From: Nectonema munidae
Lineage: Eukaryota > Nematomorpha > Nectonematoida > Nectonematidae
DNA: 64,000 nt
NCBI GenBank assembly: GCA_030549495.1
Contig: JAUIRK010000129.1
Coordinates: 186,001-250,000, forward strand
Direction: 5' to 3'
The position numbers and the translations under genes were made by a program. Of this stretch, positions 45,797-55,905 are shown in pieces (position 1 is the first letter of the stretch; each line of letters begins with the position of its first letter). The notes beneath the pieces were generated by a model. That model was not told the DNA's origin. It searched no databases and saw only the letters and a list, made by a program, of their open reading frames with translations.

Positions 45797-46045
45797 TACA
45801 AATGATTTATTTTAAAAATTCAAACACGTAATTTCAAATAAATTAAAATTTTAAAAATAAAATTTCAAAATAAATTTACAAATTATTTATTTAAAAAATG
45901 CAAACACGTAATTTCAAATAAATTTAAATTTTGAAAATAAAATTTCATATTGTAAAAAACAAATTTACAAGTTATTGATTAAAAATGCAAACACGTAATT
46001 TCAAATAAACTTTAATTTTAAGAATAAAATTTAAATATTGTAAGT
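45797..46045 (-). repeat. Tandem repeats in the LINE 5' region
   Basis: Three imperfect copies of a unit of about 70-85 bp, each with CAAACACGTAATTTCAAATAAA, lie between the LINE 5' end and ORF1. Tandem monomers in the 5' UTR often act as the internal pol II promoter in LINEs; that role here is inferred. Confidence 0.75.
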
Positions 46046-46124
46046 AAAACTTATTTTTCCGCCATTAAAAACTTGTAGCGAAGACAGATCAAAAAAATTT
46101 AAAAAAAAAAAAAAGGGTAAATAT

Positions 46125-46180
46125 GAACAAGATCTTGAGTTATCGAATCCAGCATCTAACCAACCCTACTCACACCCCTT
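46125..46180 (-). repeat. SINE, right part (tRNA-like head), split by a LINE
   Basis: Begins with the 14-base duplicate GAACAAGATCTTGA and continues GTTATCGAATCCAGCATCTAACCAACC, the same head as the copy at 30280-30330. Confidence 0.8.
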
Positions 46181-46204
46181 ACTAATTAAATAAATTTTTT
46201 TTAA

Positions 46205-47086
46205 ATCTAAAAAAATATTTAGACAGTATACAATATTTAGAATGTGGTGTAATTGTGACTCGAAAAAAGGATACTTATTTGAGTTTGATTTGTATACCGG
46301 AAGAAAACTTGCACAAGTTGAAAGAGGACTAGGAGAAGCTGTAGTATTACAACCTACTGAGAAAATAAAGGGCTTTGTTATCAAGAGATCGTTGATAATT
46401 TTTTAACAGTCCATCTCTGCAAATGAAACTGCTTGAAAACAAAATTTATATCTTAGGGACTGTAAGACCCAATCGTAAATTCTTACCAAGAGATGGAAAG
46501 CGCGACATGAAAAAAGAGACATTGTATGTGTCTAACTTCCAACAATTTATTTTATGTAAAATGACTTTCTATCAGCGTACCTTTTATTTGAAGAATAAAA
46601 TGTCTAAAAAAAAGAAGAAAATTGTCCATGTACTGTAAAGCAATACAATGAACATATGGGTGGAGTTGATATAATTGATCAAAAAAAAAGTTACTTATTA
46701 ATTAGATCATAAGTGAAAAACTAAATATTACTTGAAAGTAGTATTTTTTTAATTCTAATATCGTTTGCTCAATTATGTCACAAACATCAGATTATAATCC
46801 TGAAAAACTGGGCTAAATCATTTCAAAGGCTTATTGCAGAGCAGTTAATTGGAAGATATTCAAATAGAAAGGATGATATTACTTCATCCTCGATTTTGAG
46901 GACTAAAAAAAGTCCTAGAGCTTCGATTTTAATTCCAACGGTTTGCCGTGAAAGGGGAAAAACAAAAGAAAGACAAAGGTATAAGTTATGTGCAAGGAAA
47001 AAAATACAAAACAGAACAAACAATAAATGCATAGAATGCAATACCTTCCTTTCTTATACAAGTGAAAGAAATTGTTTAAAAAAATA
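46205..47086 (+). pseudogene. piggyBac transposase relic (C-terminal half)
   Basis: Pieces read WCNCDSKKGYLFEFDLYTG, VERGLGEAVV, a decayed DNFFTS block, LGTVRPNRKFLP, VKQYNEHMGGVDIIDQ, LIAEQLIGRYSNR and a Cys-containing tail ending at 47086. This is the piggyBac order from the second catalytic Asp region to the C-terminal cysteines. Stops break it, and the N-terminal half is missing at the SINE boundary. The 31.9-kb piece stops just where this one begins in the protein, but they are separate fragments. Confidence 0.75.
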
Positions 47087-48488
47087 GCATGGGGTGAAGT
47101 CGATTACTTCTTTAGATTTATTTTAACAAATATTTGTGAAATAAATTTTTTTCTTTTTTTTTTGCTTATAATAGCATATCTTTTTTTTCTTATAAAGATA
47201 TATGTACCATATCAATAAAAAAATAATTAAACAGTGTTTTATATCATATTTCGAGTAAAAAGGATATATTTAGTCAAATCAATTCACTTTCCGTAGAAAA
47301 TTATCTCTAAAAAAATTATATCCCTCAAAGCTGTTCTTTCATCATCATCTATTTTGCCTTCGAGGCCTGGTTATTGTTCCCAAAGAGTCGGGGTCAACCA
47401 GTTTCCTGCAACAACTACGCCATTTTATTCTTTCTTTAGCATCACTTCGCACAAGCTTTCTTTTTTTTCCATATCGTTCCTCAAAGGGTATATTCTTTGA
47501 AATTATAAAATATACCCCATCTAAATATAGAATTCTAATCTTTAACACACTTTTTTTATCATTTCATATTTCTTTCTCGAACTAATTATACTATTCTTTT
47601 ATTTAGTTGGAAAAATTATTAAATCAATTGATTATAACAACTTTTTTAAACGAACGCATTACATATACTTTTTCTGAAGAACTTTTGATTGTAACCTATG
47701 GAAGTGAACTACTTGAAACGCAATTTTTTAATCTTATCAGATATCAATGACGACATTAAATCTGCTATTTTTAGAAGAAAATATCGCTCTCCATATTAAC
47801 AAAACTTGTCATTTTAAACTTTATAAGGTTTTTGAATAAAATTTTTTCATTATTTTTTACATTTGCATTTAATTCCCTATCTTGTTCAATTAATCCTTAT
47901 CATTGATTGCTTCTTATTTCATATAGCTTAAGGGGTTATACCAGTGGCGCACATCCTCAAAATTTTGAGGGGGGGAGGGCTTATAAAAGTGGAACTTGTA
48001 GGGTTTGTTAGGTACCTAACTTTGTTTTAGTTCCATGAAACTATATCTTAAAGTAATTAAATTTTGCACAGCAAAAATTATCGTCATTTGAATTTTGACT
48101 ATTAGAGACTCATATGACTTGAAAAACTTATAAATCAACAATGATATAAATTTTATTGGAAAACTTAACGCCATCTACAATAAAAATCAAATTTTGCATA
48201 ACACTTTTGCGTATGATAGTTGACTTAGAACAGGTATGCAAAGCTGGGAACAAGACGTACTTTCGAAAAAAAATTTTCCAATTGATCATTCTTTCTAAAT
48301 GTACCCCGGAGATCTAACCTTAATAAAGAGCAATTAAACGACCCACCCCTCCTATATCGTTACATAACATACTTAGACCCCCAGTTAATTATACAGCTGA
48401 AAAGTAGTTTCCATAAAATATGCACATTAATACTCGAATACAAAGACAACCTGCGATGACAATAAAAATCAGGTTATTAATATATTTA
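47087..48488. other. Spacer with a hAT-like terminus
   Basis: Nothing firm. CAGTGGCGCACATCC at 47942, followed by a G7 tract, resembles a hAT-MITE end like that at 30646, but no matching right end was found. A minus-strand ORF at 47345-47548 ends in a basic stretch (RSDAKERIKWRSCCRK) that I cannot assign. Confidence 0.4.
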
Positions 48489-49083
48489 TTAAATAAAAGT
48501 CAAAATAAACGGTGCGTGTTTATTTCTTTCTTTCAACCACTTTCTTGGCTTTGATAACTTTGAAGACTTTTTGAGTATTGGTTTATCTTTAGATTTTGAT
48601 GTGGCCTTATTGGACTTTGTTCTTTTAACTTTTGTAACTTTTTTTGGTTTAGTCTCAAGTGATTTTTCTGAAGACTTTGTGCATTTAACATCTTCTGCCA
48701 ACTTGAAAGATCCTGAAACTCCAACACCTTTGATCTAAGGAAAAATAAAAATTAATTAATACTTCAAAAAAATTTTAACTAAATTTTTGCGAAAATTTTT
48801 TTTTTTAAAAATTTGTTTTCCTCCTTTTTCTGGGCGAGATTTGTCTCTTTTTTTTTGAGCCTTTTTTAGGGGGGGGTTTTCCCTTTTTTTTTTTTTCCTC
48901 AATTTTTTTATCGGGTGTTTTTTTTTTTTTTTTCCCCCTCTTTGGGGCCTTCTTTTTTTCCCAAATTTTTTTTCTTTTTTAACCCATTTTTTTGAAGGGG
49001 GGGGGGGAAGGAGGAACTCCTTTAACCCTGGTTTTTTTTTTTTTTTTGGGGTTTCTTTTTTTTTCTTCGGTGGCGCGGGAAAA

Positions 49084-49085
<2 letters not shown>
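48489..49085 (-). pseudogene. Linker histone H1 copy A, damaged
   Basis: Exon 2 (to 48734) follows a good acceptor (TTTTTCCTTAG) and reads IKGVGVSGSFKLAEDVK, the end of the H1 globular domain, then a shortened Lys-rich tail. A frame change in CTCAAAAAGTC replaces the tail end; in the other frame the copy B ending (KAKKVVERKK) is still readable. Exon 1 lies in 48800-49085 only as homopolymer-smeared sequence and cannot be translated. The promoter is separated by a transposon. As assembled it cannot make H1, but the exon 1 damage may be technical. Confidence 0.75.
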
Positions 49086-49128
<43 letters not shown>

Positions 49129-49205
49129 AGGATGGGGTTTTTGTTTCCCTCTATGTATGTGAATTTTTTTAAAAAAATTTAAAAATTTTTTTTTTTTTTT
49201 TTTTT
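48780..49205. other. Homopolymer-smeared sequence, likely artefact
   Basis: Runs of T, G, C and A up to about 40 long. Landmarks of H1 exon 1 survive in order, each expanded: GGGCGAGATTTGTCTC for GGCCAGATTTGACTCC, GGGGCCTTC..CCCAAA for GAGCCCTTC..CCCAAA, GAAGG..AAGGAGGAACT for GAAAGGAGG..CAGGAACT, ACCCTGG for ACCGCTGG. This is not how DNA normally mutates; it looks like poor base calls or a failed consensus. Confidence 0.75.
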
Positions 49206-49434
49206 TTTTTAAGGTGTGACCTACCTACCTTATATTCTAGTAAAAAATGGTTTAAAATAGTAAGATACTGTAAAATATAAAAGATAATTTTTTAAACATA
49301 TTTTATATCCGCATCCGCATAAAAATTTATTTTGGATATCCGCTAGGATGTCAAATCTAATATCTCCATTCGCGGATGTAAAAAAATTCACATCCGATAC
49401 ATCTTTAAAACAAAGAATGAATGAACGCTCTCAT

Positions 49435-52086
49435 TATAGCTGGAACTTGCTCTTAGCGCTTTCGGTCAAAAGCGTTTTTTAAAGCGTTTTTGGTAAATTT
49501 TCGCGTTAAACGCTAAGAAAGGAAATTGTCAGGAGCGTTTTCTAAAAGTTACAATCCATTCAAACATATCTTCATTTCATTATAAACATTTGAGCTGAAA
49601 ATGTAATTTAGATATCTATTTGGAAAACAATAATAATCAAAATCAATAATAATTCAAACAGTTGTAGCATAACAATTTTTATTATATCTGAACGACCAAA
49701 CTTTTCCATTTTGATTTCCAGAAAAATTATCAATAAGAAATGATTACTATACATTTTATTTATACGGAGCGCTAAGGTTTTATTATTTTTATATAAACGG
49801 TTGTTTTTTCACAATAAAATTTTATAAATAAAAAGGCAGTAAAATTTACAAAAAATACGCCGTCTAACAATACGTTGATTTTTATGAAAATATATTTTAC
49901 ACATTTTTGCTGCAGATAAAGTGTTTATGAATGAAAAAATTACTAGTACGCATTTTCATTATTGCTATATTTTTCTTTTTTCTACAAATGTGGCCCATTT
50001 TCAAGCTTATAGCGTTGGAGACGGACCAAACTAGGCCCGAATTAAGGGGATCTAAAATACTTTTATGTCCCTTCTTGCCAAAATTGAATAAAAATATGAT
50101 AGATTTAGATATGAAATCGAAATTCTTTCATATATTGTCCCCCAAAAGAATTTAAATACTCACCCAAAATAGTGACAGTGATGTCGTTCGTCCTTCAGAT
50201 GACTATGAAGGAAGATTGTCGGATTTGGAAGATACAATAGACAACAACAATGATGATGAAGGTAATGTAGAAGTTGTTGACGGCGACGAAGAGAAAGAAC
50301 CCAAAGAAGAAACTTCTAAAAAGCTCAGAGCTAATTCCTCAGTCCAGTTAAAGTGGAAAGATCATCTACTTTAACCTCCAGTAGTCAAACGTAAGAGTTC
50401 CACCCCAAGTAAAGTATGGAGATTTGCTGGACAAATAAAAGTTGATGCAAAACTTGTAGCTAACGAAGTTGTTTGCGCCATTTGTGGAAAGCGATTCAAG
50501 TACAATGGTAGTCCAGGAAATGTAGGAAATCATTTGAAGTATGAACATAGAGAGGAATATGAAGGAGAGGATGAAAAAAGTAACAACAACCAGCCAAAAA
50601 AGTACAACTAAATCATCCGAAGCAAATTGAATTAAGAAAGGTCTGCCTTGAATGGGTTTCACACCAGGCCATTCCTCTTTCAATTGTCGAAGATGAAGAA
50701 CTGAAAGAAAGTTGTTGAAGACTTCAAAAATATTGATCATTTGTCTGTGACCACCGACGCAGAAACGAGTCTCTTCGGCATGACGTTTATTGACATAAAT
50801 GCTTATTGGATAGATCCTAAATCTTTTGAGTCAAAGAAGAAGATTCTAAATGTTGTCAAATCCGACTCAAAGACAGCTCCAGTATACAGAAATGTAGTTA
50901 AAAATAGTTTTGATGATCATGGAATTGATGAGAAGGTGGTCTCTACCACCATAGATAATGAGCCGAACATCAAAGCAACCTTTGATCATAGAAATGGTTG
51001 TTGCATTGAAACTGTTCTACAAGGGTGATGATGTAGAATATGAAAGTTTGGCTATAACTGATCACGATTACAAAGTTATGCTAAACATCACTCCTTTGTT
51101 AAATATCCTTGAGGAAGGCATCACCTAGTTAGGAGCTGAAAAGTACAACACAGGGGCATGTGTTCTTCCATTTGTAACAAAATTCCCCAACGTTTTGGAA
51201 AACTCTGATGATGATCAAACATATGTTCATGTTTTTAAGAAAACTCTGTCTAAAGAGTTAATTGAGAGGTGTCGCGAAAAATCGGGACTTTTCCCAAAAA
51301 ATTGCCAAAGCCTCTTTCCTTGACAAGAGGTTCAGTAAACTCTTGTTCCTCAATGATCTCGATCTTGGACACTTCACCCTGACTAGAGAACAAATTGTTG
51401 CTGAAATAAGAGAAGAAGCCAGGGAAATAGCTGACTCTATGCCGGTTTCTGCTGAAGATCACGCCAAGGAAAACATTGAAGAGCGAGTTGAAAAGAAAAC
51501 AAAGTTCCTTTCAACAATTTATGATGAGGAAAATGACGACTCTGCTGGTGGATAAAGAAATTGAAAAATTTGAAAAAGAAAAGGCATTGTCAATTGACGA
51601 TCAGCTTTCCGAGTTTTGGAGAAAGAACCGAAATCTTTATCCAGTGTTGTCAAAGCTGTTTTTGAAGTACGGCAGCGTCCAGGCATCAAGTACATCCGCC
51701 GAAAGAGTCATGTCAATGCTTGGGCACCTTTTGAACAAAAAAAGGTTAAGCCTTAGTGACGGAAACGTCAGAAAACTCTCCTACCTTTTAGATTGTATTT
51801 AGTTTGTTTTTTATGTTATTCAAATAAATCTCTTCTAATTTTGGTTATAAGAATGTTTGATTTTATTTTTTATTTGTCAATTAGAATCACTCTGTTCTGT
51901 GTGTTGTCTTTATCTACTGTGTTATGAGGTGAGAGACTGATTATTGAGCTGTTTAGGTGGTGCGTGGTTGGTATTGGGACCAGAACTGGGCCTGGAGCCT
52001 GGGTGGACAGTGCGGTGCTACGATAGCCCTTATCGCTAACGAAAAATAAGTGTTTAGTGCTAAGAAATTCTTAGCGTTATTTCATC
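49435..52086 (+). mobile_element. BED-type hAT transposon inserted in H1 copy A
   Basis: A 2.65-kb insertion flanked on both sides by GCTCTCAT (49427-49434 and 52087-52094; 9 bases if the preceding C is counted). Eight-base duplications are the hAT standard. Copy B has the uninterrupted site. The terminal repeats are poor: CTTAGCGC-type motifs recur near both ends instead of a clean TIR. The coding part is a BED-finger hAT transposase on the + strand. Confidence 0.8.
50160..51801 (+). pseudogene. BED zinc-finger hAT transposase, broken
   Basis: An acidic N-terminus is followed by a BED finger (KVWRFAGQIKV, VVCAICGKRFKY, VGNHLKYEH) at about 50410-50560. The catalytic part has SVTTDAETSLFGMTFIDINA and TTIDNEPNIKATF with a CC pair. 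The end is QASSTSAERVMSMLGHLL, KKRLSL, the hAT dimerisation block, with a stop at 51800. Hobo/Ac-type hATs cut and paste with 8-bp duplications. At least four stops or frame changes break it. The BED and C-terminal blocks are well kept, so it is of moderate age. Confidence 0.8.
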
Positions 52087-52108
52087 GCTCTCATCAAACA
52101 CACGCGTG

Positions 52109-52117
52109 CTTATAAAG
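52109..52117 (-). promoter_or_regulatory. Stranded TATA box of H1 copy A
   Basis: CTTTATAAG on the minus strand, in the block homologous to the copy B promoter. It lies on the far side of the hAT insertion from the coding part, so it can no longer act at the normal distance. Confidence 0.6.
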
Positions 52118-52545
52118 ATAAAATCGATACGAATACACATAGCTTCGTTCAAGGAAGCCATGTGTATTCTTCCTCATAGCTTTTACTCATTTTATGCAAG
52201 TTTCTAAATTTCTTCTGGCCAAATCATGACATTTGGGTTTGATTTTATCAATTTTAAAAGCGGAATTTTATTCAAAATAAAGTAAAGCCTCAGAAAACAC
52301 TTTTTTTATTTTTTTTAAACGGCTGATTTTTCGCAAAGTTAAGAATTATTCGAAAAATTGAGCACATTTTTATTCGAAATTTAAGATAATCTCTCAAAAA
52401 AGTTATGAAAACTAAATTTTTTATTAATGAAAAGTGGCTAGAATTAAATACAAAATAGTTATAATGATATAATGAAATTTTTTTTAAATGTCATGTTAAC
52501 TTGCCTTTAAATATGCATTTAATGATTTTATTAACCCCGTTTATT

Positions 52546-53219
52546 GTAAAAATGAAATTTTCCAAAGGCAACATTTTCTTCAATTTAAGAGAAATGTTGA
52601 TAAACTAACGAACCAAATAAATAATAATCAATAAATTGATTACTCGCCTATTAAAATAAATAATCAACTTACTGAATAACTAGGAAATTAATTAACTAAA
52701 GATTTACCTATTAAGCCTAAGCACTCTAGCTAACAAAATGACTCACAAATTCCTTTTTTTTGAAAAAGTATCAAATTTGTGATGAAAGGGAAAACTCGGG
52801 AGCTAAAAATGATTTCAGCTAAGAATAATAATAACGATTTTTTTCTTATAGAGTATAATCAATCAATAATTTGATTTGCATTTTTGAAGTTCGGACATTT
52901 ACCCAGTTTTTTTAGTTATTTTTATCGCATTCACGGTAAGAATAACCTTCCCTTTTGAACAGATCATGAATTGATAACTTTTAGAGTTCACTCAAATACT
53001 TAACGCTACCTGGAATAAAAATAAATTATGCAAAGAAGAATTTGACTCAATCATTATCAAATTCATTAAATTAGCTTTCTAAAAAACTCAAAAAGAGTTG
53101 TAAAATAATACAAACAGAAAGGATGGAATAGAAAAAAATTGGAAAAAATATCATAAAGATAAAAAAAGGATTTTTTTCCGATTGCAAAAAAATGTAAAGA
53201 CATTTAATGTTCTTATCGA
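52546..53219. other. Spacer
   Basis: AT-rich, nothing recognised. Confidence 0.6.
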
Positions 53220-53780
53220 GTTTTTTTTTACCAAAGATCGTCCTACGCGTTTTGTGAGAATTGTCGTCCTGCGAGGGTTAATAGAGAAGATTTTGCGAAG
53301 AAAAGACAAAATTATGCAATTGAATTCATGAGTCAAGCTGCGAAAAATCAAGAATTAAACATTTTCATAGATGAAAGTGGATTCAATCTTCACATGCGTA
53401 GAACTCAAGCTCGGTACAAAAAAGGGAAAAGATAAAACTTAATAGTTCCTACAAATCCTGGAAAAAAATATTACGCTCATTTTTTGTGATGAACCGTTTT
53501 GGCGTTATTCATCATGAAATTATTCAAAATGGAATCTGCAAAGGGTAATAAGTTTTTTGATTTTATAAATATTTTGTTCGAAAAAATGGATGAACAAGAT
53601 TCAATTGAAACCGGACATATGCGTCATTATAGACAATACCATGATTCATAAATGCAGAGAAACGCAGGAACTTTTTAATGCTCAAAGTAAATTGAAATTA
53701 AAACTTTCATCGTACTCATACATGGAATGGTGTCCGTGGGAAAATGTGTTTCAAAAATCAAACATAAAGTTATAAAAGTT
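53220..53780 (+). pseudogene. Tc1/mariner-IS630-like transposase relic
   Basis: The + strand reads NIFIDESGFNLHMRRTQAR with IVPTNPGK, then VIHHEII in another frame, then CVIIDNTMIHKCRETQELF and YSYMEWCPWENVFQKSNIK. The order D-E-S-G-FN, DN-x-x-IH, Y-S-x...E is the DDE_3 core of IS630/Tc1/mariner transposases (first D, second D, final E in the CPWE segment replacing NPIE). Stops and frame changes break it, and the N-terminal DNA-binding region and TIRs were not found. Confidence 0.7.
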
Positions 53781-54474
53781 TTTTGTCTTCAAATGAATAC
53801 AAGAAAATACTTCTCTCTTTCTGATTGCTGAAAGCATAAAGTCAATTTCTCCGTTTAAGTGCAGACACTACTACCCTACATGACTTCAAACATTTACACT
53901 AAAGGTCAAAATTTTTAAATGCGGGCCTTTCACAAAAGTAGTTATAGTATCAGAAGTGACAGAGTAAGCTACAACAATTTATTGTTAAAATAAACTTAAC
54001 TTGGAATTGAGATGGTAGTCTTTATTTAGTCACTTAACAAACGATCTTTTAACTTTATTTCAGCAGTATTAAGATTTTGAAAAAGTAATAAGAAAACTTT
54101 TAGTTAAAAGAACTGGACATTTTATACTTACCGGGTTGCATGATATAGTAACATAAGCAATATTCAAGACAGAAGTTTCAAAATATTGAGTTTTTTTACT
54201 ACTGATGTCAATTTAAAAGTAACTCCACTGATATAAAATTTTTTGCACTTACAAAAATTTTAATTTATTTTCATAACTACATTTTTCGAAGTTGCTGCAA
54301 ATTTTTTAAATAAATTTGACAAAACAATTGCAACAAAATTTCATCAAACTTTATTGAAAAATTCTCTTAATATTTGCTCATGTTTTTATTAAATCTCCTC
54401 AAAAGCATAATATGCCTAGTCTTCGTTTTCAGTGAGTATGCGTCCTTACAAATTATAACTTGTGAAAAAAAAGT
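53781..54474. other. Spacer
   Basis: AT-rich, nothing recognised. Confidence 0.6.
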
Positions 54475-55905
54475 GTGGATAAAATGTTTACTCAAAAATC
54501 AGCAAAACAAGATAAAGGAATGTTTACTTCTTATGAGATAGCAAATTTAATCGCAAAATCTAGCAAGCCTCATACTATCGGTGAATCTTTAATCATGTCT
54601 TCAGTAGCTGTAGTACTTTCATCAGTCATGGATCAAAGTCCAGAAGAAATAATTAATGTTATTCCTTGGACAATCTCATCAGTTTCACGACGTATTGATA
54701 AAGTGACAGCTGATGTTAAGACTCAATTAGTTTCAAAATGACAGGTTAATAAACTTTGACTCCAAAGAGATGAAACAACTTTACCTGATAATTCGGCTCT
54801 TTTGATGGCGTTTGCAAGATTTCTAATATTAATAGTATATGTCAAGAATTACTTTTGCTTCAAAATTAACAGTCGACATCAAAGGGGAACCAATTTTTAA
54901 AAAGCTTAACTATTATTTTGAAAAAAAAAATAATATTCCTTTGAAAAACATTTTTTGCTTGTGCGACAGATGGAGCTGCTACTATGATTGGAAGATATCG
55001 AGGATTTAGTGCCTATTTAAAAAAAGTTGTACCCGATGTGCCTCGTTTTCCCTGTGTTATACATCGATACCACTTGGTTGCCAAAAACATAGTAGGGCGC
55101 TTAAATGATGCACTTTTAAATGTTTTTAAAACTGTGAATTTAATAAAAATAAAAAAAAAGCATGGCAAGATCTCCTTTTTATGCAATTATGTGGAAAAAA
55201 TGGCGAAGAGTTTTTAAAGTCTTGACTTACATACTAAAGTTAGGTTGTTGTCCAAAGGTAATTTGCCTTCAACGTTTTGTTGTACTTTGGAACACAATGA
55301 TTACTTTTTTGAATAAAACAGAACTTGGACAGAAACTTGTTGTAGCAAAATGTGATATTATTTACTTATCCGACATATTTGAAAAATTGAATCAACAAAA
55401 ATTGCAGGGAAATGAAAATACTCTTTTTTCTTGCAAAAAAGAAATTGTATAGAAAATTAGAGCTCTTTTGGATCAATCATGAAAACAAGAATTTCCACAG
55501 TTTTCTTCTTTAGCAAGCATATCATCTTAGTCACTAGATAACGATGTGAAAGTTTTTGTTGAACATATGAAGCAATTACGTAAATGACATGAAAACACAC
55601 TTTTTTGATATTTTAGAAATTACAGTGCCTTTAGTTGTGGATCCTTTCATTGCTGATCCATCTGAAATTGATGTAGAAATTCAATAAAGTTTGATTAAAC
55701 TTCAAAATATAAGACAGCAGCATTGCCAGAATTCAAACATGGAGGGTATCAAAAGTTGTGGTTTAATATGGAAAAAGATGAAAATATTTTTACTTCCTTT
55801 TCCTACATCTTATTTGGTTGAGTCAAGCTTTCGCAGAGTGATGCAACTGATGAAGTTTAATTTACAATCGAAAAGTCAATTCTTGCCTTTATTTCATTAG
55901 TTGAA
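54475..55905 (+). pseudogene. ZBED5/SCAND3-like hAT transposase relic
   Basis: In order: LIAKSSKPHTIGESLIM, VIPWTISSVSRRIDKVTADV, a decayed LDEST block, TDGAATMIGRYRGFSA with VPRFPCVIHRYHL (across two frames) and LNDALLNVFKTVNLIKI. The final block is LPFPTSYLVESSFRRVMQL. This is the block order of the ZBED5/FAM200/SCAND3 group of hAT transposases, some of which were domesticated in vertebrates. Many stops and frame changes show this is an unselected relic. No zinc finger was found upstream. Confidence 0.8.

Larger units (their letters stand above)
41424..46124 (-). mobile_element. Near-complete LINE (4.7 kb) inserted in a SINE
   Basis: A non-LTR retrotransposon with 5' region, ORF1, ORF2 and a 3' end AATAAATTT(TTC)n. 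Both sides carry the same 14 bases GAACAAGATCTTGA (41410-41423, 46125-46138). The TTC tail abuts the left one, as expected for target-primed reverse transcription. Flanking sequence is one SINE, and joining the flanks restores the arrangement of the uninterrupted SINE at 30201. Only one frame break was seen over both ORFs. It is CR1/Jockey-like: APE-type endonuclease, YADD RT, no RNase H. Confidence 0.92.
48477..52545. repeat. Duplicated H1 locus, copy A (with insertions)
   Basis: Homologous to 58160-59337 (copy B) over exon 2, exon 1 in smeared form, the short 5' leader (ACAAAGAATGAATGAA) and about 460 bp of upstream sequence at 52085-52545. The upstream block shares long matches such as GCAAGTTTCTAAATTTCTTC. 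Between leader and promoter lies a hAT element, and near 49210-49400 a further stretch rich in ATCCGC motifs that copy B lacks. Confidence 0.85.

Noticed and set aside
47345-47548. Minus-strand ORF ending in a basic stretch that resembles LINE ORF2 tails.
   Set aside because: Too short and without a defining motif.
54475-55905. A domesticated ZBED5-like host gene.
   Set aside because: Several stops and frame changes interrupt it, so it is an unselected transposon relic.
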